DNA from: an uncultured Chiayiivirga sp. | Lineage (GTDB): Bacteria > Pseudomonadota > Gammaproteobacteria > Xanthomonadales > Xanthomonadaceae | DNA length: 33,602 bases | Direction: 5' to 3' | NCBI GenBank assembly: GCA_934525595.1 | Contig: CAKSZJ010000028.1 | Location: 1-33,602 of the forward strand | Part shown: piece by piece, positions 7,397 to 15,936 of the stretch | Numbering within the stretch: position 1 is the stretch's first letter | How the letters are laid out: each line of letters begins with the position of its first letter | Program-made: the position numbers and the translations under genes | Notes under the pieces: generated by a model | The model's database searches: none | What the model was told of the DNA's origin: nothing | What the model saw: only the letters and a program-made list of their open reading frames with translations

Positions 7397-8077
7397 TTAC
7401 TCGTTGCGCGGAATGGCGAAGCGGTAGCCGCGGCCGCGCACCGTCTCAATGGGCTTGAGCGTGCCTTCCGGGTCCAGCTTCTTGCGCAGCCGGCCGATGA
7501 ACACCTCCAGCACGTTCGAGTCGCGGTCGAAGTCCTGCTGATAGATGTGCTCGGTGAGATCGGCCTTGGAAACCAGCTCGCCGGCGTGCAGCATCAGGTA
7601 TTCGAGCACCTTGTACTCGTAGCTGGTCAGGTCCACGCCGGCGCCCTCGACGCTGACCGTCTGCGCGGCGAGATCGAGGGTGATCGGGCCGCAGTCCAGG
7701 GTCGGCTTGCTCCAGCCGGCGGCGCGGCGCAGCAGCGCGTTGAGCCGCGCCAGCAGTTCTTCGACGTGGAAGGGCTTGACGAGGTAATCGTCGGCGCCGG
7801 ACTTGAGGCCTTCGACCTTGTCCTGCCAACTGGAACGGGCGGTCAGGATCAGGATCGGGAACTTCTTGCCCTCGCTGCGCAGGAGGCGCACCAGATCCAT
7901 GCCGGACATCCTGGGCAGGCCCAGATCGATGATGCCCACGTCGAAGGGCACTTCGCGCCCCAGGTAAATGCCTTCCTCACCGTCGCTCGCGGCATCCACC
8001 GCGTAGCCTTCGCGCTTGAGGCGTGCGGCAAGCGTCTCGCGCAGCGGAGCCTCGTCCTCGACCAGAAGAATGCGCAT
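7397..8077 (-). CDS. phoP: PhoP-type response regulator (OmpR family)
   Basis: A 226-aa two-domain regulator. The receiver domain has acidic pocket E7-D8, phospho-acceptor D51 (IIDLGLPRMSG), T79 (LTAR) and K101 (LVKPF). The C-terminal winged helix includes LTSYEYKVLEYLMLHAGELVSK split by the usual wing, then SNVLEVFIGRLRKKL and the wing end GRGYRF. It binds DNA as a dimer and is paired with the kinase gene that follows on the same strand. Confidence 0.95.
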   Translation of the reverse strand: MRILLVEDEAPLRETLAARLKREGYAVDAASDGEEGIYLGREVPFDVGIIDLGLPRMSGMDLVRLLRSEGKKFPILILTARSSWQDKVEGLKSGADDYLVKPFHVEELLARLNALLRRAAGWSKPTLDCGPITLDLAAQTVSVEGAGVDLTSYEYKVLEYLMLHAGELVSKADLTEHIYQQDFDRDSNVLEVFIGRLRKKLDPEGTLKPIETVRGRGYRFAIPRNE

Positions 8078-8198
8078 GCGTGTCTCCTTTCAGGGCGTTG
8101 AACATGCCGCCGAAGCGGCCTCATCCACGCGAGTGTACCCGCCGCCTGCCGGGAAAAACACCAAGGCATGGCAGCGCCGGGCAGGCGTCATTAAAGGA

Positions 8199-8516
8199 TC
8201 AGTAACGATCGTCGCGCGGACGCGGGCTGCGCGGATCGCGCTGTGCTTCGTGGTGCGGCGGCGGTGCCGGGCGCGCGGCCTCGCGGCGCGGGTCGTCCCA
8301 CATCACCCGCACCCGACCCTCCGGGGTGTAGACCTTGATCCGGTTGACCTCGCGGCCGCCGCGATTGCGGCGCTCGGCCGAAAGCACCTTGCCTCCGGTT
8401 TCCCGCTCGACGCGGCTCACCGAGGCCGGCAGCCCCGTGTCTTCGCTGGCGCACGCCTCGGGCGCCAGGGTCACGCAGGCGATCGCAGCGGTAATGAGGA
8501 AAGCGTGTGTAGACAT
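8199..8516 (-). CDS. Exported PepSY-like small protein
   Basis: A 105-aa protein with a signal peptide (MSTHAFLITAAIACVTLAPEACAS) and a short PepSY-like fold: SVSRVERETGGKVLSAERRN, then NRIKVYTPEGRVRVMWDD, followed by a His/Pro/Arg-rich tail. PepSY proteins often sit next to PhoPQ-type systems and may act on periplasmic peptidases or sensors. ATG at 8516 is chosen at the signal peptide; a frame from 8564 adds no plausible residues. It lies upstream of phoP on the same strand. Confidence 0.82.
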   Translation of the reverse strand: MSTHAFLITAAIACVTLAPEACASEDTGLPASVSRVERETGGKVLSAERRNRGGREVNRIKVYTPEGRVRVMWDDPRREAARPAPPPHHEAQRDPRSPRPRDDRY

Positions 8517-8677
8517 GAAAACACAAGGCTCCAACCAGGGCAGGAGACGCACTGTCGCCCGCATCCTGCAATGGGCGAGCAGTCTGGTGCGGCGGCGGTG
8601 AATCCGATCTGAACTTTCTTAACAATTCCCTCACAAAAGCGCCCAATGGCCCCGATGCCGGCGCGAAGCGGGGGGCC

Positions 8678-9559
8678 TCAGAAGATTTCACCCACGCAGC
8701 AGCGCAGCGAACCGCCGGCCTTTTCGATCTCGTCCAGTACCACCTCGATCACCTCGAAACCGCTCCGTGCCAGCGCCGCGCGCGTGTCCGGACGCAGCGC
8801 CTCGGCGGCACGTCGACTCATGAAGACGTGTTCCGCGGTCAGCGCGATGCAGTTGCCGGCGAAGGCGTCCTTTTCCTCGGAAGAGATCAGGATCGCGCCC
8901 TCGCCGTAGCGCGCCGCGATCGCCCGGCCGTCATCCGGGTCGGCAAAGCCCTCCGGACACAGCACCACGGCGCGCGAGGCCAGCACGCTCATCACCACGT
9001 TACCGTGATATTCGGCCGGCGCCAGCGCATGACATGACACTTCATCCAGCCCGAATGCCGCCTTCATCGCCCTCGCACCGACCGCATCGCAGCGCTCCGA
9101 CAGACCACACCAGCCGATGCCACGTCCGCGATCGATCACCATGGACCCGGTGAGCTCGCACACGCCCGGCTGCTGGCGCAGGTCGATTTCCTCGTACCCC
9201 ATGATTCCGGTGAAGAATGCCCGGATGTCGCGGCGCTCGGCCTCGGCCTGGCGCACCGGATGGCACATGTGGCCCAGAACCAGGCGGCCCGGCGCGGTGC
9301 CGAAGACGTTGTTGGGAAACACCGCGTCGGGCGTGGCCGGATCTCCGGCAAACGCGACCACCGGAAGGTAGCGGGAAAGCGTGCGGTGCAGATCGCGGTG
9401 CTGGGCCAGGGCCCGCTCGGGATCCACCGCCAGCGAGAGGTCCATGTAGGCGTTGTCGCTGGCCGACTGCGGCGCCAGCGAGAAGCCCTCCGGCGCCACC
9501 AGGAAGGCCCCGCGGGCGCAGACAGGCGCCGTGATGGCGGGAAGATCGGCCATGCTCAT
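8678..9559 (-). CDS. Arginine deiminase-related (pentein-fold) hydrolase
   Basis: A 293-aa member of the guanidine-modifying pentein superfamily (dimethylarginine dimethylaminohydrolase / amidinotransferase-like). Visible family parts are DPERALAQHRDL, FPNNVFGTAPGR, the E-x-TGS segment (CELTGSMVIDRG), the catalytic His region (CHALAPAEYHGNVVMSVL) and the C-terminal nucleophile Cys in GGSLRCCVGEIF. Members hydrolyse arginine-like or citrulline-like substrates; the exact substrate is not readable. The ATG at 9559 overlaps the dusA stop as ATGA, suggesting coupling; ATG at 9553 is the alternative. Confidence 0.85.
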   Translation of the reverse strand: MSMADLPAITAPVCARGAFLVAPEGFSLAPQSASDNAYMDLSLAVDPERALAQHRDLHRTLSRYLPVVAFAGDPATPDAVFPNNVFGTAPGRLVLGHMCHPVRQAEAERRDIRAFFTGIMGYEEIDLRQQPGVCELTGSMVIDRGRGIGWCGLSERCDAVGARAMKAAFGLDEVSCHALAPAEYHGNVVMSVLASRAVVLCPEGFADPDDGRAIAARYGEGAILISSEEKDAFAGNCIALTAEHVFMSRRAAEALRPDTRAALARSGFEVIEVVLDEIEKAGGSLRCCVGEIF

Positions 9560-10620
9560 GCGGCACACGAATGGTTTCGCGTGGCCTCGAGGGCGCGTTC
9601 GATCAATGCGAGATCGGCACCCGGCTTCGACGTGCCTTCGCTCAGGATCTGGCGGAACGCGCGACCGCCGGGCTGCCCATGGAACAGGCCGAGGATGTGA
9701 CGGGTAACGTGACGCAGCGCCAGCCCCTGCGCGAGCTGCGCCTCCACCCAGGGCAGGAAGTCGCGCAGCAGCGCCTCGCGCGAACGCTCCGGCGTACCCG
9801 CCAGCGCCGCATCGAGCCGGTGCAGGACATGGGGATCGTGGTAGGCCGCGCGCCCCAGCATCACCCCATCGACGTGCTCCAGCTGCGCCAGCGCCTGCTC
9901 CACACCGGCAATGCCGCCGTTGATCAGGATGCGAAGCCCGGGGCGCTCGCGCTTGAGCCGGTGGACGTGCTCGTGGCGCAGCGGCGGCACCTCGCGGTTT
10001 TCCTTCGGACTCAGACCCTTGAGCCAGGCCTTGCGCGCATGCACCACGAAGGTGTCACAGCCGGCCGAAGCCACGGTGTCGATGAAATCCAGCAGGGTTT
10101 CGTATTCCTCCTGGTCGTCCACACCGAGCCGGCACTTGACCGTCACCGGCACAGCGCTGGCAGGCGCCGCCACCGCGCTCCGCATCGCCGCCACGCACTC
10201 GGCCACCAGTACCGGCTCGCGCATCAGACAGGCGCCGAAACGCCCGGCCTGCACCCGATCCGACGGGCAGCCGCAGTTGAGGTTGATCTCGTCGTAGCCC
10301 CACTCCATCCCGATCCGCGCCGCCCGCGCCAGGACTTCAGGCTCGCTGCCGCCCAGCTGCAGGGCAACGGGATGCTCCATCGGATCGAACCCCAGCAGCC
10401 GCTCGCGATCGCCATGGACAACCGCCTGCGCATGAACCATCTCCGTGTAAAGCCGCGCACCCGGCGCCACGATGCGATGGAACGCGCGGCACACCCGGTC
10501 GGTCCAGTCCATCATCGGTGCAACACTCACACACCATGCCCCATAAGGCGCTGATGTTTCGACCTTTTCTTCATGGGTTGCGCCAAAAGTGGCAGTGCTA
10601 CTCATATCCAACTTCGTCAT
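9556..10620 (-). CDS. dusA: tRNA-dihydrouridine(20/20a) synthase
   Basis: An FMN enzyme that reduces U20/U20a in the D-loop of tRNAs. Motifs are SVAPMMDWTDR (residues 32-42), LYTEMVHAQA, VALQLGGSEPE, the catalytic Cys loop NCGCPSDRVQAGRFGACLM (C118), TVKCRLG, FVVHARKAWLKGLSPKENR and ILINGGI. The length of 354 aa is longer than usual because the first 30 residues are not conserved. The region upstream is the junction with the island, so the island probably replaced the original 5' end and supplies a new start. ATG at 10620 has no good Shine-Dalgarno; ATG at 10605 (residue 6) is the alternative. Confidence 0.94.
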   Translation of the reverse strand: MTKLDMSSTATFGATHEEKVETSAPYGAWCVSVAPMMDWTDRVCRAFHRIVAPGARLYTEMVHAQAVVHGDRERLLGFDPMEHPVALQLGGSEPEVLARAARIGMEWGYDEINLNCGCPSDRVQAGRFGACLMREPVLVAECVAAMRSAVAAPASAVPVTVKCRLGVDDQEEYETLLDFIDTVASAGCDTFVVHARKAWLKGLSPKENREVPPLRHEHVHRLKRERPGLRILINGGIAGVEQALAQLEHVDGVMLGRAAYHDPHVLHRLDAALAGTPERSREALLRDFLPWVEAQLAQGLALRHVTRHILGLFHGQPGGRAFRQILSEGTSKPGADLALIERALEATRNHSCAA

Positions 10621-10660
10621 TATAAATCAATAATTTATGAAACATACCCGTTTGACGGTG
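10495..10660. other. Island junction at dusA 5' end (approximate)
   Basis: The dusA reading frame becomes non-conserved upstream of PMMDWTDR (about 10500-10520). An AT-rich stretch at 10618-10650 follows, then the integrase gene reading away. dusA-associated integrases are known to target this 5' end. The other att copy is beyond the window, so the crossover is not fixed. Confidence 0.55.
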
Positions 10661-10707
10661 CTACGAAAATGCTACAGAATTTTCCGTAGCATCGCAGACG
10701 TAGCACC
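10657..10707. promoter_or_regulatory. Nested inverted repeats before the dusA integrase
   Basis: GGTGCTACG (10657-10665) pairs with CGTAGCACC (10699-10707). Inside them ATGCTAC (10669-10675) pairs with GTAGCAT (10686-10692). All four share GTAGC. The array ends six bases before the integrase ATG at 10713. It could be an operator for a regulator or excisionase, integrase arm sites, or an RNA hairpin that limits integrase translation. Confidence 0.6.
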
Positions 10708-10712
10708 ACCTC

Positions 10713-11771
10713 ATGGCCAGCATCATCGCACTTCAAGTCAAAGACGGATCAAAGCGCTACCGCGCCACCATCCGCGTGAAGCATGGCCCCACGATGGTTC
10801 ACAACGAGTCAAAGACGTTCAGGGTCAAGTCGCTTGCCGTGGCGTGGGCAACCCAGCGCGAGTTCGAGCTCAAGCATAGCGGTCGCGGGGCCAAGGCCGA
10901 ACTTCCCGGCAACGCCTCATCCCACTTCATCGCTCAACTCATCGATCGCTACGTCGAAGAGTTCCGGGACATCCAGGAATGGGGCCGCAGCAAACAGAGC
11001 AATCTGGAACTTCTGAAGAAGCTCATCGGCCACTGGGATGCCACCGCGCTGACCACCGACCAACTGGTCGAGCATATCCGCCAGCGCCGCCTGTCGGGCA
11101 CCGGCCCGGCTACCGTGAACAACGACTTGATCTGGCTGCGCACCGTACTCAAGACCGCTCGCGCGGCATGGAACATACCGATCAATCTCCAAGTCATTGA
11201 GGATGCCTCTCACGCCTGCCGGCATCTGAAATTGACAGCCAAGGCCCGTCAGCGTGACCGTCGCCCGTCACAGCAGGAAATGGACCAGCTCATCGCCTGG
11301 TTCAACCGCATCGACGGGCGTCGCCAAATCCCGATGCACGAGCTCATGCCATTCGCCATCGCCTCGACCCGACGCGAGGAGGAAATCTGCCGCCTGCACT
11401 GGGACGACATCGACCGGGAGGTCATGACCATCGTCGTGCGCAACATGAAGGACCCCGAACGCACCAAGGGCAACGACGTTGCCGTGAAGCTCACCGCCGA
11501 AGCCCTTGCGATCATCGACCGCCAGCCCCGCACCGACCCGCGCATCTTCCCCTACAACGCGAAATCCATCAGCGCGGCGTTCACACGCGCCTGCCATGTT
11601 CTTGGCATCAAGGACCTGCGCTTCCACGACCTGCGCCACGAAGCGACCTGTCGCCTGTTCGAGGCCGGCTACCAGATCCATGAAGTCGCACATTTCACCG
11701 GGCACCGAAGTTGGGCGACGTTGAAGCGTTATGCCAACCTCAAGGCGAGTGACATCAAGCTGCGGGAATGA
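10713..11771 (+). CDS. dusA-associated tyrosine recombinase
   Basis: A 352-aa integrase of the genomic island. Catalytic residues are R220 (STRREEEICRLHW), a Lys in the hairpin near 246-252 (NMKDPERTKG), H305-R308 (FHDLRHEA), H331 (FTGHRSW) and Y340 (KRYANL). The active-site style, with RREEICRL and GHRSW, fits the group of integrases that insert at dusA. Position upstream of dusA and divergent from it supports this. It is unrelated in detail to the integrase at 1063-2118. No excisionase gene is seen next to it. Confidence 0.93.
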   Translation: MASIIALQVKDGSKRYRATIRVKHGPTMVHNESKTFRVKSLAVAWATQREFELKHSGRGAKAELPGNASSHFIAQLIDRYVEEFRDIQEWGRSKQSNLELLKKLIGHWDATALTTDQLVEHIRQRRLSGTGPATVNNDLIWLRTVLKTARAAWNIPINLQVIEDASHACRHLKLTAKARQRDRRPSQQEMDQLIAWFNRIDGRRQIPMHELMPFAIASTRREEEICRLHWDDIDREVMTIVVRNMKDPERTKGNDVAVKLTAEALAIIDRQPRTDPRIFPYNAKSISAAFTRACHVLGIKDLRFHDLRHEATCRLFEAGYQIHEVAHFTGHRSWATLKRYANLKASDIKLRE

Positions 11772-11866
11772 TGACACTGCTCGTTAGTGCCAATGATTTA
11801 CGGGTCAGAACACGCGCTGTAGACATATTCAATGACCCGCTCCATAGCCTGGCGCAAATGCAGACG

Positions 11867-13006
11867 CTAGCCGACATTCAAGCGGGAATCATTCTCCAGG
11901 TGAATCCCCAGGGCGGCCGCCAGGGACTGCACGAAACCACGCACGTCCGGCCAGCGTGCAGCAGGATCGTCGGCCAGGGCGCGGCACAGCACGTGGCGTT
12001 CGGGTTCCAGCAAATCCTTTGGCAGACATGGGCCGGTGCCCGCATCCGTTTCAGGGAATCGGCCAGTCCGCGCTTGGATATAGAGCAGTGCCAGCGCGTA
12101 CTGATCGCTGGCAGGCACGGGCGGTTCGCCACGCATACGTTCCGGCGGCAGCCGGGCCAGCGTGGCTGCATCGGTGTTTTGAGCCAGATCGACCGCATCC
12201 GGATAGAAGGCATCGGCCATCCATGCGCAGGATGGCGCGGCATGCAGCGGCCAGATGACGGTATCCAGCGATAACCCGCAATGCGCGCGGCCGAAAAAGT
12301 CGTGCACCCCGTCGAGTCCACGGGCGATGTAATGGCAGACTTGCAGCAGCGTGCGCCAATCACATTCTCCCCGGCATAGCGCCGTGCGCAGGGTAGGCAC
12401 CGCAGGCGCGCGCTCGACGATCAGCCCGTCGAGCGTCTGCCACAGGCCGATCTCCCCACCCAGCAGACGCTCGGCGCAGTCGCGGCGCATGGCGAGGTCG
12501 CGCTCGCAACGTTCGGTCAGCGTCAGCACGTCGATCCAGCAGATATCGCCGAACCCGTCCCCCACCTTGGCCGCCTCCCAGCGCAGCCCCCAGGGCATTC
12601 GGGCGAGCAGCCGCCGAGCCTTGAAACCAAGCGGGAAGCGCGGAATCTCGCCGGAAAAATCGCCATCGGACAGGGACGGAAAGTACTCGCCGCCCGGCAC
12701 CAGGGCGCCAGGTTGTGCCAGATACAGGGTGCAGCAGGCCAGTTCTTCGGGGGCGAATTCCTCGTGGCCGATCCCTACTCTCACCCCGCTGCCCGGGGCC
12801 GATCCGCACGGCAGGGCAACAACTTTCGCATCCAGCGTGGTGGTGCCATCGGTGCACTGAAGTCCCTCGTACCAGCGGTTGAACTCGGGAATCGGCAGGC
12901 ATTGGCCGTCGATCTCGATGCGAGGGGGCGCGCCTTCATGGTCGCCCGCATGGACCAGGAGGCTGTGTGTTTCGTGCAGGCAAGGGACGAAGTTTTCGAA
13001 AGACAT
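11867..13006 (-). CDS. Kinase-like protein, degenerate (pseudokinase)
   Basis: A 379-aa protein, last in the sigma-factor operon. Its C-terminal half follows the layout of a Ser/Thr kinase C-lobe. GLDGVHDFFGRAHCGLSLDTVIW stands where LH...HRDLKPSNIL would be, with the catalytic Asp lost. MADAFYPD stands near DFG, and LPPERMRGEPPVPASDQYALALLYIQARTGRFP matches the APE-to-helix-F segment (SDVYALG). PAARWPDVRGFVQSL resembles the last helix. No glycine loop or catalytic Lys was found in the N-terminal half, so it probably binds rather than phosphorylates. The AGGA before ATG 13006 decides the start; an open frame reaches 13042. The kinase relation is inferred by eye. Confidence 0.6.
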   Translation of the reverse strand: MSFENFVPCLHETHSLLVHAGDHEGAPPRIEIDGQCLPIPEFNRWYEGLQCTDGTTTLDAKVVALPCGSAPGSGVRVGIGHEEFAPEELACCTLYLAQPGALVPGGEYFPSLSDGDFSGEIPRFPLGFKARRLLARMPWGLRWEAAKVGDGFGDICWIDVLTLTERCERDLAMRRDCAERLLGGEIGLWQTLDGLIVERAPAVPTLRTALCRGECDWRTLLQVCHYIARGLDGVHDFFGRAHCGLSLDTVIWPLHAAPSCAWMADAFYPDAVDLAQNTDAATLARLPPERMRGEPPVPASDQYALALLYIQARTGRFPETDAGTGPCLPKDLLEPERHVLCRALADDPAARWPDVRGFVQSLAAALGIHLENDSRLNVG

Positions 13007-13066
13007 TGCCGGGTTTCCTGCCGGGGTGCACCGAGGCATCACGCCATGTCGGGGATGCCGACTGGC

Positions 13067-13924
13067 TCAGAGCGTTTCTCCGTACCGCCACATCAACCGG
13101 GCCGCGTAGTTGCAGGCCAGCGCGGCATCATCGGGCAAGGACGGTACGCTCGCGGGCAAGGCTGCACTCCGCGAGCGCAGGGCTTGCAGTGCGTGATCGG
13201 CCTGCGGCGGCGTATCGGTCGCACACCGCAGCGCCGTCAGGCTGGCCCAGACACCGACGTCGATACCCATGGTGTGATCGGCACCGCAGTCCCCTTCGTC
13301 GCACGTCAGCGGGCGATGCTGATCCAGCACCTCGGCCGCCCTGCGCCACTCGGCGGAATCCCCACCCAGCCTTGCGGCCACGGCGGATTGGCCGCGCACG
13401 AACCCGGCGCGGAACGCCGCATCGTCATCCGCCACAGGCGGACGGATAAAACCGGAGCGCGCCGTGCGCACATAGGGTGAGCTGGCCAAGGGAAGGGCGG
13501 GCAAGCGGCTGTCCATAGAATCGAGCAAGGTAGCCGCCAATGGCGGCAATGCCGGCAGGGACGTCGGGGTGCGCACCAGAAACTGCACCCCCACCACCAC
13601 AGCCAGGCAAGCCGTCGCCAGCCCGCCCCCCCAGCGTGGCAGCAGCGCGGGCCTGAACCAGCGTTGCCACCACGGCTCGGCATCAGGCGCGGCCTTGGCG
13701 GCGGCGACTTCCGCCTGTTCGGCCAGCAGGGTTTTCCAGATGGCCCAGGCCTCGGGATGCTCCGCAAGCAGGGCCAGGGCACGGGTACGTTGCGCGGCAT
13801 CGCAGCGTCCTTCGGAAAATTGCGCCAGCAGCGCCAGATCAAGCGCCGGCAATGGCCCCGCAGGCGTTCTGGCTGCCAGCGCAGCCCAGGCCATCTGCAT
13901 GTCGTCGTGCTCTCGTGTTGTCAT
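13067..13924 (-). CDS. Single-pass membrane protein, anti-sigma-like
   Basis: A 285-aa protein encoded directly after the sigma factor. The cytoplasmic N-terminus (residues 1-90) is helical, with LALLAQFSEGRCDAAQRTRALALLAEHPEAWAIWKTLL, as in zinc-less anti-sigma or zf-HC2-like linkers. One TM follows (GGGLATACLAVVVGVQFLV). The periplasmic part has two Cys pairs (LTCDEGDCG and others) and GFIRPPVADDDAAFRAGFVRGQ. The sigma/one-TM pairing is the standard arrangement of ECF sigma and anti-sigma factors. I do not recognise a named family. ATG 13924 has GAGG upstream; the frame reaches 13981. Confidence 0.65.
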   Translation of the reverse strand: MTTREHDDMQMAWAALAARTPAGPLPALDLALLAQFSEGRCDAAQRTRALALLAEHPEAWAIWKTLLAEQAEVAAAKAAPDAEPWWQRWFRPALLPRWGGGLATACLAVVVGVQFLVRTPTSLPALPPLAATLLDSMDSRLPALPLASSPYVRTARSGFIRPPVADDDAAFRAGFVRGQSAVAARLGGDSAEWRRAAEVLDQHRPLTCDEGDCGADHTMGIDVGVWASLTALRCATDTPPQADHALQALRSRSAALPASVPSLPDDAALACNYAARLMWRYGETL

Positions 13925-14011
13925 CGAATCACCACCTCGCCCCTGCAATGCCACCGGGACTTCTGCTGATTGGACGGACACACGACCCGAATGCGACGGC
14001 GAAGCCCGGCA

Positions 14012-14815
14012 TCATGGTGCCCCCTCCCCATCCAGATGCCCCGCAAGCGCCTCCCGCAAACGTGCCAGACAGCGCTGAAGCTGGCGGCGCGCGGTGTGCT
14101 CGGGAAGGTGCAACGCCCTGGCCGCCTCGGCCAGTTTCATGCCATCCACGTGGATCAGCCGGAGCAAAACCGTTTCTTCATCGGAAATGCTCAGGTCGGC
14201 ACGCACCAACCCCGGCAGGCGCGCCGGTGTCTGGCCCAACAACTGCGCCAGCGCCAGCAGTGTCTGCTCCACCCGCGAACGGCGCTGCTGCGCTTCCGGT
14301 TCCGCGTCCACCGCCACCGGGTCGATGGCGGCGCGGTCTTCGTCGTCCTGGCGCTCGTCCAGCGAGTCGATGTGCAGGCGCTGGCCGCAATTGGGATGCC
14401 GGGCGCGGATAGTCCGCACCATCGAACGCACATCTTCGACCGTGGATTCGCGCGATTCCACCAGCCGGTCGGCGATGGCCGGCTCGGGCCTGCGTTCAAG
14501 GCACAGCCACTTGAACACCTGGAGCCACAGACCACCCAGCCGGTCCAGCCAAGCCGGCGGGCGTGGCTTGCCGAAGCGGGCATGGGAAAAATCCTCCAGC
14601 GCATTGCGCATGCAGGCGGTCAGGAAGGTGCCCGGCGCAGCACGGCCACCGAACACACCCAGGCGCTTCCACCCGTCGGCGGAAAGATGGCCCAGCACAT
14701 GGGTGCAGGCCTCCTCGGCCAGCACCTCGTCCTGTGGAAAACGCCTGCGCGCCAGCTTCAGCAGGCGGCTCGGCCAGTCGTTGTCTGGCGTGAAGAAAAA
14801 CGTCTGCCAGTCCAT
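14012..14815 (-). CDS. RNA polymerase sigma-70 family (ECF-like) factor
   Basis: A 267-aa protein. A region-2-like part (PSRLLKLARRRFPQDEVLAEEACTHVLGHL, then FLTACMRNALEDFSHARFGKPRPP) is followed by a long spacer. A region-4 helix-turn-helix follows: ISDEETVLLRLIHVDGMKLAEAARAL, then LPEHTARRQLQRCLARLREAL. It is larger than a classic ECF factor (about 190 aa) because of an insert of some 80 residues between the domains. The start at 14815 is supported by a GGGGGG Shine-Dalgarno. It lies between an exported pseudo-caspase and a one-TM anti-sigma-like protein, so it probably answers an envelope signal. Its regulon may include the caspase genes of the island. Confidence 0.78.
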   Translation of the reverse strand: MDWQTFFFTPDNDWPSRLLKLARRRFPQDEVLAEEACTHVLGHLSADGWKRLGVFGGRAAPGTFLTACMRNALEDFSHARFGKPRPPAWLDRLGGLWLQVFKWLCLERRPEPAIADRLVESRESTVEDVRSMVRTIRARHPNCGQRLHIDSLDERQDDEDRAAIDPVAVDAEPEAQQRRSRVEQTLLALAQLLGQTPARLPGLVRADLSISDEETVLLRLIHVDGMKLAEAARALHLPEHTARRQLQRCLARLREALAGHLDGEGAP

Positions 14816-14894
14816 GTGCCCCCCGGGATGCCTCTTCTCGCTCGCGTGCTGCGCGAGTGTAGCGAGCTTGTTTGCGCGGTAGTAATGGTTTGTG

Positions 14895-15674
14895 TCAGCG
14901 GGTTGTCCCGGCAGGCACATCAAGCGGCTGCCTGCCGGCATCGACCAATACACCGCAGCGGCTCTGGCAAGCAGCCTCGATGCGAGCGATCAAGGCATCG
15001 GCCGAAAAAGAACCGGCAACGGCACTTTCCTGATCGCCCATCGAAGCGTCGCTGAGCAGCACGCGATTGGTTCCGCCGATTTGCCCCCCTGCGCCGCTGA
15101 CGATGAACAGGCTGGTTCCTGAGGGCTGGCGGGCATCCTCAAGCGCGGCTTCCAGGATGGCGCCGATCTCCGCCTTGCCGATCTTTCCGGCGTGCACCGT
15201 GAAGTGGCGGGGGTCGGGGCAAAGCTTGCTCCAGGCCGCCCGTTGCACCACCACATCACCCCCGGTCGCTATATGCTCGAAATCGATGGCAAGAATCCGC
15301 ACCCGCAATGAACTTTCCGCCGGGCAAAGGGGAGCAAGAAGGCGGTCGCTTCGCAAGTCCGGCTGCTGCCGGTTCCGGGTATCGAGCGACAACATCGCAT
15401 CGGCCAACTTGTCGTGCAGTTCGGCCAGGCTGCCGATGGGGAGCGTCGAAGACTCGGCCACCTGTCGCAGCGCAACGGCGAACAGGCCGGCCGTCGGGTC
15501 ATCGCGATGCACACCACTGGGTTGCCCCGGCCGGCTGGAGAAAAGCACCCAGGTTTTCGGGGCATCGTTCTCGGTGGCAGCCAAGGCTAGCCCCGCTTCA
15601 GCGACACCGGTCAACACCATGCCGACAAGCACGAGCAGGGATATGCCGAGATGCCTCAGTGCCAGGACAGGCAT
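14895..15674 (-). CDS. Exported inactive caspase-like protein, permuted
   Basis: A 259-aa protein starting with a signal peptide (MPVLALRHLGISLLVLVGMVLTGVAEA). Residues 40-107 resemble the C-terminal part of bacterial caspase-like domains: TWVLFSSRPGQPSGVHRDDPTAG, then FAVALRQVAES and SLDTRNRQQPD, compare LLAFATAPGSVAEDGPDGNSPF in the caspase at 28824. Residues 125-249 resemble the N-terminal part, with SLFIVSGAGGQIGGTNRVLL in place of the GHG motif and GVLVDAGRQ in place of LDACR. Both catalytic residues are lost (His to Ala, Cys to Gly) and the halves are in swapped order. It heads the sigma-factor operon. Family assignment is inferred by eye. The start is uncertain: 15746 has an earlier ATG. 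Confidence 0.55.
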   Translation of the reverse strand: MPVLALRHLGISLLVLVGMVLTGVAEAGLALAATENDAPKTWVLFSSRPGQPSGVHRDDPTAGLFAVALRQVAESSTLPIGSLAELHDKLADAMLSLDTRNRQQPDLRSDRLLAPLCPAESSLRVRILAIDFEHIATGGDVVVQRAAWSKLCPDPRHFTVHAGKIGKAEIGAILEAALEDARQPSGTSLFIVSGAGGQIGGTNRVLLSDASMGDQESAVAGSFSADALIARIEAACQSRCGVLVDAGRQPLDVPAGTTR

Positions 15675-15784
15675 CCCACTACGGGGGATTGGGTATCGTA
15701 TGATCGACTCCTGGTGAACGCGGTTGCGGTGGTGGTTGGGCTGCATCGGCTTTCTCGCCGGGAACAGGATGAAAATTTTTCGCG

Positions 15785-15936
15785 GTCAGGGGCTACGCCC
15801 CCTGCGCCCCGCTGACAGCACAAGGAGGCTTGCCCCCTTGCATCCCCCGCTGCACGAGCGGGGCACGCGCAGCAAAACAGGGAAAAGCACAGGGCGCTGC
15901 GCGCCCTGCAAAGCCAAAGGGTAAAAGGGCAAAGGT
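15785..15936 (-). repeat. Downstream repeat of an FGE-type tail, copy 1
   Basis: On the minus strand this follows the stop of the FGE-like tail. It begins with pyrimidine runs (CCTTTGCCCTTTTACCCTTTGG), then several GC hairpins, including 15891-15907 (AGGGCGC/GCGCCCT), 15845-15863 and 15789-15801. A 21-base block at 15866-15886 is identical to 16644-16664 in copy 2. Hairpins and CCTTTG runs after a stop codon fit the region after variable repeats in DGR target genes. Confidence 0.6.

Noticed and set aside
6131..8101. 656-codon frame opposite phoQ/phoP
   Set aside because: Shadow of well-supported genes on the other strand; no signal or motif of its own.
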